DNA of 64,000 bases, from contig NW_004955464.1 in assembly GCF_000276665.1 (NCBI RefSeq), forward strand, positions 11,819,290-11,883,289, written 5' to 3'. How positions within the stretch are numbered: position 1 is the stretch's first letter; every line of letters begins with the position of its first letter. A model generated the notes under the pieces. The model was not told where the DNA came from, did no database searches, and saw only the letters and a list, made by a program, of their open reading frames with translations. This DNA is from Chinchilla lanigera. Taxonomy: Eukaryota > Chordata > Mammalia > Rodentia > Chinchillidae. A program made the position numbers and the translations under genes. Below, piece by piece: positions 34,520 to 45,828 of the stretch.

Positions 34520-35560
34520 CCTGGGATTTTTGCCTCCTCCACCCTCTCTGCCTCTGGGACCCACTTACCCGCTAAGTGCCAAGAGGACCGCTGAATTTTG
34601 TAAAGTTTTCTTCCCTGACAAGGATGGGGCTGCACGGAGGTCAAATGGATGGAGTCAGACTGCTGCAGAAGAGATAGAGAGTAAGAGCTAGGAAGAAGCA
34701 GCCCCATCTCACCCTCACCACCATGACCCGCGGACTCCTGCCAGATGGAGGTAAGAATCAGCCCTGGTTTGTGTCCCCCGGGGAAGGAAACTGACCTTCT
34801 GGAAATTTTTGTCAGTACTATCTCTGTAATGCCCCTTGTAGAAGTCCAGTAGCAGTCACGGTAGTGACGGGCACACGCCCACCGGGAAGTTCAGGATGCC
34901 GGACAGGCTCAGGTAGGCGCTTTCTCAGGTAGCATCCAGAAGACTGGCAAATCACGTGAGAAAGTGGGCCAGCGCCCCCTGTCGGCCCTTCTCGGCACTG
35001 CAGTCATTTGGGCTTGCAGGAGCTGGTGGTGCCAGCCAGGGCAGGGACAAGGCCAGCTTGTCTCCTCGGATGGAGGGAAGGAGGGAAGCCGTGGAAATCT
35101 TATGCAGTGCCAGGCCTGTGTTGGTCGCCTCCACTGCTAATTCTTTGACGCCTCTCCACCCCGGTGAAATGAAGGTTGCTACCTCCGGTGCACAGTGAAG
35201 GAGCTGGGATGGCAGACAGTTCAGGGGTCTTCCCAAGGGTACACAGCCCAGGTCTTGCTGTGTTCTGGACCCCAGAGGGCAGGGCATGCCGCAGGCCCTA
35301 AATTGAAAAGACAGCCTCTCTGCAGAGCCAGCTGTGTGCAGGCAGAGGCAGGAATGGGCTGCACCTCGCCAGCCGCTGCGGGAAAACCCAGGAGGATACG
35401 TTCTGAAGGTTGGGGTGGGGCCAGGCTGGGGCTGGAATGGGTCTTTGTACTGAGCAGCACCTCTGAGCCCAGCTCCTGTGCATGGGACCCAAGGATGCCC
35501 CACACCCCGCCCTACCTGACCACCGTGTTTCAGGGGTCTGCGCTCAAGGTGCCTTTTTTT
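34520..35560. other. Unique DNA
   Basis: No gene recognised. Holds a good CTCF-like site at 34969. Confidence 0.4.
34969..34985 (-). promoter_or_regulatory. CTCF-like site
   Basis: The minus strand reads CCGACAGGGGGCGCTGG, one of the best matches in the window. Confidence 0.4.
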
Positions 35561-35564
35561 TTTC

Positions 35565-35704
35565 ATCCTTTTGCTTTCTGAGACAGGGTCTCCATATGGC
35601 CTTGAACTCACTGTGTAGCCCAGGCTGATCTAAAACTCGCTGTGATCCTCCTGACTCAGCCTCCCAAATGCTGAGATAACAGGCACATGCCACCATGCCT
35701 AGCT
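35565..35704 (-). mobile_element. B1 SINE
   Basis: GAGACAGGGTCTCCATATGG to GGCACATGCCACCATGCC. Confidence 0.83.
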
Positions 35705-35757
35705 TTTTTTCTCTTTTCTTTTCTTCTTTTCTTTCTTTTCTTTTTTCTTTTCTTTTC
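35705..35757 (+). repeat. (TTTTC)n tract
   Basis: Simple TTTTCTTTTC array between two SINEs; probably a degraded SINE tail. Confidence 0.85.
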
Positions 35758-35840
35758 ATGGTGCTGGAAATCAAATCCAGAGCCTCCCAAATCCTAGGCA
35801 AGTAGTAGCATTCTACCACTGAGCTATATCCCAGCTCTGA
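35758..35840 (-). mobile_element. Old ID-like SINE
   Basis: GGTGCTGGAAATCAAATCC and CTACCACTGAGCTATATCCC. Confidence 0.65.
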
Positions 35841-35884
35841 AGCCCTCCACCTTGAAACTGGGGGAACAGAGAGCATGTAAGAAT

Positions 35885-36113
35885 AAATGAATACTGAAAG
35901 CAAAAAAGGGGAGAGGAAAAGTAAAAAAGAGAGAGAAAGAAGAAGGAAAACATGGGATCAAAGCTTTTGTAAATGGGGAGGGCAAGAGGGGTTGAAGGGA
36001 GGATAGGGAAATTGGAAAAAAAACAAGTTATATCATGTAGAATGCAAATTCTCTATGATGAATGTGATCACTGTGTTTATCTAAAATGTACTAATAAAAG
36101 CTGATTGGAAAAA
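35885..36113 (+). repeat. A/G-rich repeat end with poly(A) signal
   Basis: Purine-rich text ends GTACTAATAAAAGCTG and an A run, as a retroposed 3' end would. Probably an L1 3' UTR; family not certain. Confidence 0.4.
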
Positions 36114-36313
36114 AAGCATACAAAAATATGCTAAGTGAAAGAAGCCAAATACAAAAATCTTACACTTGTGTTTATTCCCTTTACTTGAAATTCTAGAAAA
36201 TTCTGCCCACTGTGACAGAAAGCAGATTAGTGGCTGCTAGGAATAGGAACAGAATAAATCACAAAAGGATATGAGGTAAATTAGGGGTGATAGTGTACAT
36301 ATTCAATAAATTC

Positions 36314-36440
36314 TGGCCAGGTGTGGTGGTGCGCACCTGTAATCCTAGCACTGAGGAGGCTGAGGCAAGAGGATCGCTGTGAGTTTGAGGCCAGCCTGGG
36401 CTACATAGTGAGACCCTGTCTCCAAATAAATAAATACTAA
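36314..36440 (+). mobile_element. B1 SINE lacking the second middle unit
   Basis: Only one CCAGCCTGGGCTACATAG unit precedes GTGAGACCCTGTCTCC; tail AAATAAATAAATA. Confidence 0.83.
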
Positions 36441-36529
36441 AAATATACACATTTGTCAAGATTCATCAAATTATTTAAAAGTAGTGAATTATATATAAAT
36501 TATTATTTCAGTAAAGTTCATTGAAAAAG

Positions 36530-36690
36530 TGAATGGTGATGCATGCCTGTAATCCCAGCACTTGGGAAACTGAGGTAGGAGGATCATTCTCAGTTTGAGG
36601 ATACAAAGTTTGAGGGCTACAAGGTGAGTTCAAGGCTAAGCTGAGTTACAAAGAAAGACCCTGTCTCAAAAAACCAAAAAAGAAAAACGA
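36530..36690 (+). mobile_element. B1 SINE
   Basis: GCATGCCTGTAATCCCAGC to CCCTGTCTCAAAAAACC. Confidence 0.83.
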
Positions 36691-36879
36691 GAAAAGGAAA
36701 TTGGGAACGACTGCTGTTAGGCACATGGTTTGTCTTGAGGGCGAAGGAGATGCTCTGGTCGTGATAGTGGTTAAATAACATTCTCAAATACTAAAAACCA
36801 CTCAATCATACATTTTAAATAGTAGATTTGTGTTATCTGACTGTTATCTCAATTTAAGTCATTGAAAAAAGTGAATGAG

Positions 36880-36956
36880 GGCCGGGCACGTAGCTCAGGG
36901 GTGGAGCACTCGCTCAGCGTGTGAGGCCCTGTATTCAGCCCTCAGCACTGGGGCGG
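36880..36956 (+). mobile_element. ID SINE
   Basis: GGGCCGGGCACGTAGCTCAG to CAGCCCTCAGCACTGGGG. Confidence 0.65.
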
Positions 36957-36959
36957 GCG

Positions 36960-38080
36960 GGAGGGAGACAGAGGCCAAGGCCGCAGATGCTGTAGCAAGA
37001 CTCGGGAATCCTGGACCCCAGCCTCATGCCCCCCGGGGCCCAGTGCCCTCGCACCCGATGCCAGGGTGGGATGGCTAAAATAGAAGGCAGGCTCCAGAGT
37101 GGGCACTGGCACACATCCGCCGTGAGCTCGGTGACACTCGGCAGGGACAGAGAGGCGTGGGAGCCGTGTGGCTCCTGAGGCCGCTGTTTTCCAGATGAGG
37201 TGGGATGCTGTCCGGGTCTAACCTCTGGGAAGCGCTCTCAGGCTACGAGCTTCAGGTGGATACGGGAGGCTCAGGGTCTCCCCAGGGCTGAGGGGAGGGG
37301 TGAGAAGGGGTCGCTAGGCTACAGTGGTTTGGAGGTGCTGTGCCATCCTAGCTGCAGAGCAGTGGACGAGATGAACTTCCTTGGTCACCAAGCCTCCCCC
37401 CACCGGACCCCCGGGCCTCCCTTGCAGGCCGCCTGGCCCACACTCTGCCCCTTGTCTGGCCAAGCCAGGCACCACAAGGTCTCTGCTGCCCCAGCTCCGC
37501 AGCCCCTCAGTGTCTTCCCCAGCACACGTTAAAGCCAGTGCTGGGTGCTGCTCACAGTTTCTTGGGTGCCTCGAGAGACTGAGGAAGACTCTGAGAAAGT
37601 CAGAGGTCACCATAGGAGGACCTGCTTTTACACCGAGAGGCAGAATCTGGCCTCTTTGTAGGCTGAAAATCTGCCAATGGGCTAGAAGTGACTATGGCCA
37701 AGTCAAGCCCGTGGCCAAGAATTCTTGACTGCCCAAGATTCTCAAAAGCATTCATCCTCTGGTCAACCGCCTCCAACCTGGTAGCCACAGGGGCTGTGCC
37801 CAAAAGGCCACAAGCTCCTTCTCCTAGCTGTGAGGCACCTGGTGGCCCTTGGGCCATTCTAGCTGCAGTCTAACCACACCTCTACTCCAGCCCCCATGGG
37901 CTAAGTCAAACAGCAAACCCAAGGCCAGCCAGAACCCTTTCCCAGCCATCGCCCGTCTAATTCTGGCCCCACTCCAATCCCAACATTCTTCCCAGCCCTG
38001 AACCCAAATCTGTCTTCCTCTTAACTTTAACCCCACCTCCAACCCAAAACAGCTGAACCCAAGCCAAAGCCAAACTTCAT
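36960..38080. other. Unique DNA
   Basis: No gene recognised. 37860-38080 is C/A-rich with AACCC-like text. Confidence 0.4.
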
Positions 38081-38198
38081 GCCAGGCATGGTGGTGCAGG
38101 CCTATAATCCCAGCCCTTGGGAGGCTGAGGCAGGAGGATCACTGTGAGTTCAAGGCCAGCCTGAACCACATAGACCCTGTTTCAAAAAACCAAAACCA
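38081..38198 (+). mobile_element. B1 SINE, middle deleted
   Basis: GCCAGGCATGGTGGTGCAGG to CCCTGTTTCAAAAAACC. Confidence 0.85.
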
Positions 38199-38199
38199 T

Positions 38200-38330
38200 G
38201 GCCAGGCATGGTGGTGCATGCCTGTCATCCCAGCACTCAGGTGGCTGAAGCTGGGGGATTTGTGAGAGTTCAAGACCAACCTGGACTACATAGCAAGATC
38301 CTGTCTCAAAAAAAAAAAAAAAAAATCAAA
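38200..38330 (+). mobile_element. B1 SINE inserted next to the previous B1's tail
   Basis: GCCAGGCATGGTGGTGCATG to an A18 tail. Two B1 copies lie head to tail. Confidence 0.85.
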
Positions 38331-38487
38331 ACAACAACAACAAAATAAACCTCAATTTCCCCTTCATCCTTTACCTCCACCTACTTTGTTTCCAGCCTTC
38401 ACTAAGATCTGCAGCCTAGCCCTACACCAGCCCCAACTCAAAAATCTAAACTCAATCCTAGTGTCAAGCATGAGCTCAACACCAGGT

Positions 38488-38605
38488 GCGTAAAGCCAGG
38501 TGCATGGGCTCAGGCCTGTAGCTCCAGCTATTCAGGAGGCTAAAACAGGAGGACTGCTCGAATCTAGGAGTGTGAGATCAGCCCGGGCAACTGACAAAAG
38601 ATAAG
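38488..38605 (+). mobile_element. Old 7SL-derived SINE (proto-B1-like)
   Basis: GGCTCAGGCCTGTAGCTCC, AGGAGGACTGCTCGAATC and GATCAGCCCGGGCAAC resemble an Alu/PB1-type monomer more than B1. Confidence 0.6.
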
Positions 38606-38644
38606 CAAACAAAACTCACCCTAGATAGGTTCCAACTAGACACC

Positions 38645-39479
38645 AAATTCAGTTGCATGCCCTCCCTCAATTCCCACCATCCCTTGCTCTCATAGGCAAG
38701 AGCAGGACCCGAGGAGACTCACTCTACTCCTCGAATCTCTTCATAATTCTCCCTGACTGGGGGATTCTAGGGGTGGGACAAGAGGAGGAGACTGCAGAGC
38801 CACAGAGAGCAGCCAGTCTTCCCGGCACAGCAGCCCGGGGAGGTCGGCACACTTTCTTGCAGCCTGCTGCTCCCCTCCCCGCTCCCCAGACCTTCACCAA
38901 GCCCTACCGCCCGCCCCTAAGCTCTGGGGAAGCCCACACCCTCTCCAGCCCCTTCCCTCTCTGTAAGGTGCCCGCCCCAAGCCTTCTCTCTGAAGGCGCC
39001 TTCACTCTAAGCGTTCCCTCTCCTCCTGGCACCACTCCCTCAGCCACCATTCTCTGGGCCTCATCTTCCCCTCTGACCCCACCTCACGTCCCCAAGGGTC
39101 CCCTCCCCCTTCTGAACCCTCCTGTGCCTCACGTCCTGGAGCAGCCCGGCACTGAGCTGCAGGGCCCTGGCCAAGCAAGGGAATGCCTGAGAGTAGCTGT
39201 TCCTCTCCTGATGGCCAATTTGAGAGGGGCAGTTACTGCAGTACATCTGGAGCACAAAAGGCTGGCGGGGCTTGAAGGGGATTTTGGGCTGGGGACAAGG
39301 TGCCCTCGCTCCCTTCTAGAGCCAGGGTTAGAGAGCAGGCCCTTGAGCCACAGTTGTCCTCACCCAGGGGGAATCTGCAGAGATTCCCCAAGAATACGTG
39401 GGAGCCTCCCTGTACATCCTCCAAGCTCCAGGAAGATGCTCTGGGAAGGAACAAAGACTGGGTGGGGAGTGAGTAGGTG
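38645..39479. other. Unique C-rich DNA with a long open frame
   Basis: A 275-codon plus-strand frame spans this stretch. It reflects C-rich composition and is not accepted as a gene. Confidence 0.4.
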
Positions 39480-39483
39480 ACCG

Positions 39484-39630
39484 GGTGGAGGAAGTAGACC
39501 GTGGGTAGACGGTAGATTCATGAATGGGTAGATGACAGATGCGTGGGTAGGCAGAGGGCTGTGTGTGTAAGTGGATGGGTGGATGGGGGGGCTGAGTGGG
39601 TGGGCAGGTGAGTGAGTGGATGAATAGACA
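39484..39630 (+). repeat. Degenerate (GGAT/GGGT)n tract
   Basis: GGGTAGAC, GGATGGGTGGATGG and GAGTGAGTGGATG units. Confidence 0.75.
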
Positions 39631-39804
39631 CAGATCCCTTTCAGCTAAGAACTGTCAGGAGAAGATGAGGATGGAGAGATCAACAGGAGCAAGTAAGGCG
39701 TGACAGACAGTGATCAGGTTGGTAATCACGTTGGTACATCTAGGACAGGTGGAGGAAATCAGATGAAAGATACTGGCTAAATGATAGACAGACTCCGACC
39801 TGTG

Positions 39805-40000
39805 GAAAGGGTTCTGGAGTCAGCCCTGCTCTACCAGTTACTGGCCGAGTGATCACAAGCGAGTCATTCCACTTCTCTGTTCCTGCACTGGAAGTGGGAG
39901 GAGCAGTGCTCATCCTACAGAGTGTCAGGAAGGAGTCAAACAGCCTCACTCATGGTTTGCAGCAATAGATGTTGCTGAGTGAATTAATGAATAAATGAAG
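39805..40000 (+). repeat. MIR SINE
   Basis: CTCTACCAGTTACTGGCCG to GAATTAATGAATAAATG. Confidence 0.65.
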
Positions 40001-40034
40001 ACTGCCAGCACCGGCAGGGCCTGAGCCAGCCTGT

Positions 40035-40160
40035 CATCTGACCTCTTTATGGCATCGATGGGGAAACTGATGCCTGGAAAAGATGTGATTTGGCCAGGGT
40101 AGCGACAAGGTCAAAGCCCAGCTTAACGAGTACCAGAGTCTCCGAGTCACACCTGCTGAG
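40035..40160 (-). repeat. MIR fragment
   Basis: GATGGGGAAACTGATGCCTG and GGCCAGGGTAGCGACAAGG. Confidence 0.5.
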
Positions 40161-40377
40161 TGTTCTGCCTGCGTGTGATGGTTTGTGATGCTGGAGTCCT
40201 TCTTTGATGGAATTACACCTATGGTGCCAATGGAGGCCAGAGTAGTAGGTGTGACACAAACCAGGACCAGCACGGGGAGTGAAACGAACAGGACAGAGCA
40301 TTTCAGCTTCTTGCTGGCTGCACCCTGGGGTGGGAAAGGAAGTATTCAGAGGGGGTGACAGGTCAGTGAGGAATGAT

Positions 40378-40446
40378 GGGAGGGGAGGACATGTGCCACC
40401 ACATCCGCCATGTGCGGATGAGGAGGGGAGGACATGTGCCACCACA
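40378..40446. repeat. 43-bp tandem duplication around a hairpin
   Basis: A 25-bp unit (GGAGGGGAGGACATGTGCCA and on) at 40379 recurs at 40422. Between the copies, CATCCGC and GCGGATG form a 7-bp inverted repeat. Confidence 0.6.
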
Positions 40447-40464
40447 CCAGCTCTGTAAATTTAG

Positions 40465-40602
40465 TTTTGTTTTGTTTTGTTTTGTTTTTTTGAGACAGGA
40501 TCTCACTATGTAGTCCAGGCTGGCATCGAACTTGCAGGTGATCCTCCTGCCTCAGCCTCTCAAGTGCTGGAGTTACAGATGTGCCCTACCTCGCCTGGTT
40601 TA
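40465..40602 (-). mobile_element. B1 SINE
   Basis: (TTTTG)n, GAGACAGGATCTCACTATG to GAGTTACAGATGTGCCC. Confidence 0.83.
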
Positions 40603-41285
40603 GTTTTAATTTTTTAACTAGGTCAGGTTTGCAGTATATGATTGCTTTCACTGTGAAGAGTTGTTAAATGTACATAACATATCTTCATTCTTTTTTTGTC
40701 CCCTTCCTTTCTCTTCCCTCCTGGCTGCACCCCACTCGCATCTCTTTGTTGTTGTTGTTTTTCTCCTATTATCTTTTATTTTGCTCTTTACTTATAAGAG
40801 AAACCATGCAATACTTGAACTTGAGTGTCTGATTTATTTCCCTTAATATTATGGCCTCAATGTACATCCATTTTCCTACAAATGACTTAAATTTTCCGTC
40901 TTTATGGCAGAGAAATACTTCATTTTGTGTAAATACCACATTTTCTTTGTCCCTTCTTCTGTTGATAGACATATAGGCCACTTCCAAGATTTAGCTTTTG
41001 TGAATTGTGCTACTATAAATGTGGGTATGCATATATCACTGTAATATGATGTCTTTACCTTTCTTTAGAAAGATACCTGGCCAGGGAACAAGTGGGTCAA
41101 ATGGAATTTCTTGTTTTAGGTTTTTGAGAAATCTTCATACTGATGTCCATAATGATTGTACTAGTTTATATTCCCACCAACAGTGAAGAGGTCATTTTCC
41201 CCACAGTCTCACCAGCATTTGTTATCTGATTTCTTCATGACAGCCATTCTCTCTGAGTAAAATGGAATTTCAGTGGTTTTTGGTT

Positions 41286-41366
41286 TTTTCTGGTACCGGA
41301 AATCGAACTCACAACCTTGCGCTTGCCAGGCAGGCGCTGTGCCACTGAGCTAAATCCCCAGCCCCC
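41286..41366 (-). mobile_element. ID SINE inserted in L1
   Basis: GGTACCGGAAATCGAACTC to GCTAAATCCCCAGCCCC; TCAGTG on both sides. Confidence 0.85.
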
Positions 41367-41455
41367 TCAGTGTTGTTTTAATTTGCATTTCTCTAATGGC
41401 CAGAGATATTGAATATTTTTTTCATTTTAGCTGGCCACCCACCCTAACCTTTCTT

Positions 41456-41471
41456 TTCCCTTTCTTTCTTT

Positions 41472-41518
<47 letters not shown>

Positions 41519-41519
41519 A
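41456..41519 (+). repeat. (CTTT)n microsatellite
   Basis: Long TTTC array inside the L1 remnant. Confidence 0.92.
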
Positions 41520-41532
41520 TTGTTGTTTTTGT

Positions 41533-41573
41533 TTTTTTGAGACAAGGTCTCTCTTTGTAGCCCAGGCTGTTTG
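41533..41573 (-). mobile_element. B1 fragment, host of an ID insertion
   Basis: GAGACAAGGTCTCTCTTTG and GTAGCCCAGGCTG; broken at the ID insertion site. Confidence 0.6.
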
Positions 41574-41683
41574 TTTTTTTGTTTTGTTTTGTGTTTGTCT
41601 GTTTGTTCGGTACTGGGAATCAAACTCAGGACCTTGCACTTGCCACACAGGTGCCTGTGCCACTGAGCTATATCCCAGCCCTC
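41574..41683 (-). mobile_element. ID SINE inserted in B1 fragment
   Basis: CCCAGGCTG on both sides is the target duplication. Body GGTACTGGGAATCAAACTC to GCTATATCCCAGCC. Confidence 0.82.
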
Positions 41684-42033
41684 CCAGGCTGTTTATAATT
41701 GTTATCTCTTCCATTGAATTGTTCCTTTAACCAATATTTAGTGATCTTCTTTGCATCTTTTGATCAGTTTTGGCTTGAAATCCACTTTGTGTGAAACTAG
41801 GATAACGATTCCTGCTTTTTTCTGGGTTCCCACTGCGTGGAATAGTGTTTTGATTTTTAACCCATCCTTTGATCTTTAATTTCTGTGCTTCTTTTTTGAT
41901 TAAATGTGGTTTTGTATACTGCATATCGCTGGGTTTTGTTTCTTGATCTATATTTTGCCAAACCTTGTCTTTTAGTTGGGGAATTGAGACTATTCACCTT
42001 CAGAGTTGTCACTGAAAGGTATTGAGTTACTCC

Positions 42034-42153
42034 TCTTTCTTTTTTTGAAACAGGGTTTCGCTATGTAGTTTAGGTTGGTCTCAAACTCTTGGCAATCTTC
42101 CTGTCTCAGTTTCTGGGTGCTGGTATTATGGGCATGCACCATCACACCTGGCT
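42034..42153 (-). mobile_element. B1 SINE
   Basis: GAAACAGGGTTTCGCTATG to GGGCATGCACCATCACACC. Confidence 0.8.
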
Positions 42154-42840
42154 ATTGATTTATTCCTGTCATTGCATTATTTTTGTTCCTGCTCCCCCTT
42201 TTCCTTTTTGCTTAACTGCTCATCCTGCCTGGTGTATTCATTCTATTAGATTTTTTGGCATTGCTGGCTTCACTGTTTCTTTCTAGGATATTCTCAAAAA
42301 TTTTGTGTAGTGCTGATTTGGTGGTCATGAATTTCTTGCATGCTCTTTGTCATGGAAATACCTTATTTCTCTATCAAATTTGAAAGTTTTACAGGATGTG
42401 TAAGCCTGCACTGAAATTATCTTTTAGGATATGAAACACTTCACTCCAAGATCTTCTGGCCTTTAACATTTCTATTGAGAAGTCCATTGTAATTCTAATG
42501 GGTTTATCTTTATAAGTGATGTGTTGCTTTTCTCTAACAGCTTTTAAGATTCTGTCCCTGTGTTGGACTTCTGATACTTTGAATATAATGCAGTGGGGGA
42601 AGGTTCTCTTTCTATCATGGCTATTTGTAGATTTATGCCTCACTTATTTGAATATTTAATTCTTTTCTAATATTTGTAAAGTTTTCTGTTATTATTTCTG
42701 TGAACAGGTTTTTTATGTTCCTTTGTGTTGTCTTCTGATTTTTTCACTTACCCAGTTAATCTTAGATTAGTCTTCTTTGCATCATAACTAGCCCCAGGCT
42801 GTAGCCATGTGCCTGCCCAGATATGTCCTTGCTCACAATG

Positions 42841-43545
42841 GTGAAAGGGCAGGTAATCAGGTCTCAGATCTGTGCTAGATGTAGGCAGCAGGGCAAGGGT
42901 TCAAGTACTTACTGCTCACAGGCACTTTCAGACGGAGGTGTTTCTGAGCCCAACTCTGGCTGGCCTGGCTTCTCATAAGAGGGGTGTGGCCTGTGTGCAT
43001 CCCAGCCTGAGTTTAAACTTTTCGGGGCGTCTCTTTCTAGCTCACTCTGTTTGCAGCTGTCTCCCGTGGCTGTCTCTCACCCAGTCACGACAGGAGGGTA
43101 ACACCGGGAGCCCTGCAATGAAATTGTTTTTTAGTTGTTCTGAGTCCCAGATTTAAATAATCAACCCCTTCCTGAAATGGTCCCTGGCGATATGGTGGGT
43201 GCCCTGCTTGAATCCCCCTCTAGTTGCTGCCTGCTGTGTGGAAGGAGTTCCCGCAGAGCAAAACCTCACACCTCCCAGAGGCCATGGTCTCTGCTGCTGT
43301 TTCTCCCTAATCTCCCGCCTCTTCGTGCTTACCTTGCATCGGGGAGCCCAGTTCCCCTCTCCACAACCTCAAGAGCGAGGGAGAGAGTGCGAATTTTTTT
43401 TCCTTCTTTCCTCTGCATTGTGAGCTGTCTTTCCAACTTCTCTGTAGTTTCTAGCTTCTGATTTTTCCAGTTAATACCTTCCTGATTCCTGGCAATCTGC
43501 TTCTCCTTTTTTCTTTGACAAGTACCGCACCTGTTCTAAATAGCT
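42841..43545. other. Non-genic DNA, possibly L1 5' flank
   Basis: No assignable repeat and no gene signature. Confidence 0.35.
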
Positions 43546-43551
43546 GCAGAG

Positions 43552-43776
43552 TGGTGGAAACCTATGGCATGCGTGCCTCGCAGGCATGCAGAGCCCTCTG
43601 TGTCAGTCGGCATGCAAGCTAAGTTGCCCCAGTGGCCAAGCATCAGATAACAATTGTTTGTTTCTGCACTAAAACCCAGTAGTCTGGTTTAATTGCAGTG
43701 TTGGCACTTTACATTAAATAAATGGGTTTGGGGTTACAGCTTGCGCACTTGGTCTCTAAAAGGTTCGCCATCACTG
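43552..43776. mobile_element. Non-autonomous hAT-type DNA transposon
   Basis: About 225 bp with CCTATGGCATGCGTGCC at the left and CTCTAAAAGGTTCGCCATC at the right. This resembles OposCharlie-type hAT elements from memory. Flanks CTGCAGAG and TTACAGAG (6 of 8) may be the 8-bp target duplication. No transposase is encoded. Confidence 0.65.
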
Positions 43777-44071
43777 TTACAGAGGACCCTCTCCGGACTC
43801 AGCTCCCCAGCCCACAGCTTCTAGGCCAGCTCAGCCAGGGGCAAGTCCAGAGTGGGTTTGGGGTCCACCTCTGGCTCCTGCTGAGATGGAGTAGGGCAGG
43901 CAGATCGCAAAACCTAACCCACTTGGGCCACGGCACACACTGCACAATCGCACACCGTGCACTGCACTGCCACAACGCCCACATATCCGCCTCCGCAGCA
44001 CACGCTCGTGTTCATCCTCAGTACTGAAAACATGCCCCAGTCCGTCTCCTGGTCAGCATGAAAGCCCTTCA

Positions 44072-44088
44072 GGGCCCTCTGGTGGCTT
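44072..44088 (-). promoter_or_regulatory. CTCF-like site
   Basis: The minus strand reads GCCACCAGAGGGCCC. Confidence 0.35.
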
Positions 44089-44125
44089 CTTCTCAAGCTC
44101 TGGGAATGTTAGCATTCCTCAGTAG

Positions 44126-44277
44126 TTAGGGTTTTTGAGACTGGGTTTCACTCTGTAATCCAGGCTGGGCTTGCACTCACAATGGAATGCAGGCGGGCCT
44201 CAAACTCTCAGCAACCCTTCAGCCTCAGCCTCCCAAGCGCTGGGATTACGGGCGTGCACCACCCTGCCCAGTTATTC
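44126..44277 (-). mobile_element. B1 SINE
   Basis: GAGACTGGGTTTCACTCTG to GGGCGTGCACCACCCTGCCC. Confidence 0.83.
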
Positions 44278-44429
44278 CTCAGTATTTGACCTTCTCTCTC
44301 CCTGCCTGCTAGCCCTCCTTCCGTGACTTCAGACCTCAGGAACCAGATTTATCCAGCCCAGGTTCCGCGCCTAGAACTGCTTACCCTCTTATATACCTGC
44401 AAACACCCCAAGACCCCAGGCCTCATCTT

Positions 44430-44527
44430 CTTCTTTTTTTTTTTTTTTAAATAATACCAGGGTGGAACCCAGGGCTTGCATACACTAGACAGACAGCTGC
44501 TTTAGCACTGAGCCACATTCCAAACCC
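44430..44527 (-). mobile_element. Old ID-like SINE
   Basis: T tract, ATAATACCAGGGTGGAACC, TTTAGCACTGAGCCACATTCC. Confidence 0.65.
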
Positions 44528-44764
44528 TGGACTCATCATTTCCCTGTCAACTTCGTTCTTCAAACTCTCAATTAATGACACACATGTCACCAAATCAACA
44601 AGCCTCAGAATGGTCCTAGACCCCACCCTGACATCCCATTTCTGATAATAGTCAATGGTGAACACATAATCATGTCAGATATGTTATAATATGTTCTAAT
44701 ACATGGTCCAAACCCCATTCCGACCCCACTCTTATTTTGTATGTAAGTCATGTTACCCCAGCAA

Positions 44765-44882
44765 CCACCCAAGGCGGGAGGTTGTATCGTTCTCTGTGTT
44801 TACAACAGTTGACAAAACAGAAATGCAGAGACCTTGTTGCCCAAGGACACACAGCTTGTCAGTGCCAGAGCCCTAGAAACCA
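44765..44882 (-). repeat. MIR fragment
   Basis: GCCCAAGGACACACAGCTTG. Confidence 0.5.
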
Positions 44883-45217
44883 CTTACCCCCTCTGTCCAG
44901 GGTGGGTCTGCAGGCTCGTCCCCTGCCTCTGACCCCCGGCCTTCCTCCCGCCCAGCCCTTCTCTCAGCCTCGCGTCCTCTGCGCTGGCCCCATCTCAACC
45001 TCTTCACTGCAGCCAGCGATCTTCATGCAAGGTGTGAAAAACTCACACCCAACAGCAAGTGCCAGTTGCCCTGAGGGAAGTAATGCATCACCATATTATC
45101 AGCATGGTTTCCAAAGCAGCACTGTAAACCAGAACATATGTTCTTATATAGGTAACCATATTTCCCATCTGAGGACCTGGCGCTCACTCCGTGTCTGGGA
45201 ACTGTGTCAAGCCTGCA

Positions 45218-45380
45218 CTTTTTTTTTTTTTTGGTCTTTTCGTGACAGGGTCTTGCTATGCAATTCAAGCTGGGTTTGAGCTCACTTTGTAGCCCAGGCT
45301 GGCCTTGAACTCACAGTGATCCTCCTGCCTCAGCCTCCCGGGTGCTGGGATTACAGGCGTGCGCCACCAAGCCCAGCCTA
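45218..45380 (-). mobile_element. B1 SINE
   Basis: CGTGACAGGGTCTTGCTATG to GGCGTGCGCCACCAAGCCC. Confidence 0.87.
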
Positions 45381-45429
45381 AGCCTGTACTTTTGCACTAA
45401 TCCTTAAAAAACCCTTAGCCGAGTGCCCT

Positions 45430-45545
45430 TGTTCTCATTCTCATTCTCTTTCCCCACAGCAGGCAATTTAAACATGGAGAGGTTAACTCCCTGGCCCAAG
45501 GTCAGAAAGATGTGGGAGGCTGGACTTTGGCCCAGGCCCTCCTAC
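45430..45545 (-). repeat. MIR fragment
   Basis: ACATGGAGAGGTTAACTCC and TGGCCCAAGGTCAGAAAG. Confidence 0.5.
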
Positions 45546-45828
45546 CTTATCTGCTGCCCTCTGCAGCTCTGCGGATGGTTCTCGATGAGTCCTTCCTTCA
45601 TGCCAGCACTGCGCTCCACTCAGCCCTTCTCTGCCTGACCTCTACCCCTGCTGTGCCTTTTTAATCTAGGGTTTAGAGCAAATCACACCCCTCCAGCCAG
45701 TCCCATAGACTGAACTTTTCCACATTTGGCTAGTGCTGCCTTCCTTCATAGTTTAGAAAACATATCTTAAAGCTATTATGAAATTGACTTTTTAATATTT
45801 CCAAAGATTTCTTAAATATGTTTAACAG

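Larger units (their letters stand above)
36117..36872 (+). repeat. Old L1 (L1M) 3' end, split by two B1s
   Basis: CTAAGTGAAAGAAGCCAAAT, AAAGCAGATTAGTGGCTGC, GATAGTGGTTAAATAAC and CTAAAAACCACTCAATC follow the known order of the L1M 3' end. Confidence 0.7.
40605..42840 (-). repeat. Old L1 remnant (L1M), broken by SINEs
   Basis: Text such as TATGGCAGAGAAATACTTC, ACATATAGGCCACTTCC, CCCACCAACAGTGAAG and GTAGTGCTGATTTGGTGG matches antisense L1 in order, 3' end at low coordinates. No open reading frame survives; it is far from intact. Confidence 0.75.

Noticed and set aside
34952..35611. 219-codon minus-strand open frame
   Set aside because: No family resemblance, and its start lies inside a B1.
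38653..39480. 275-codon plus-strand open frame, the longest in the window
   Set aside because: Proline/serine-rich product from C-rich DNA, with no recognised domain, splice context or promoter.
40605..42840. Possible intact retrotransposon
   Set aside because: Heavily diverged, interrupted by SINEs and a microsatellite, no open reading frame.
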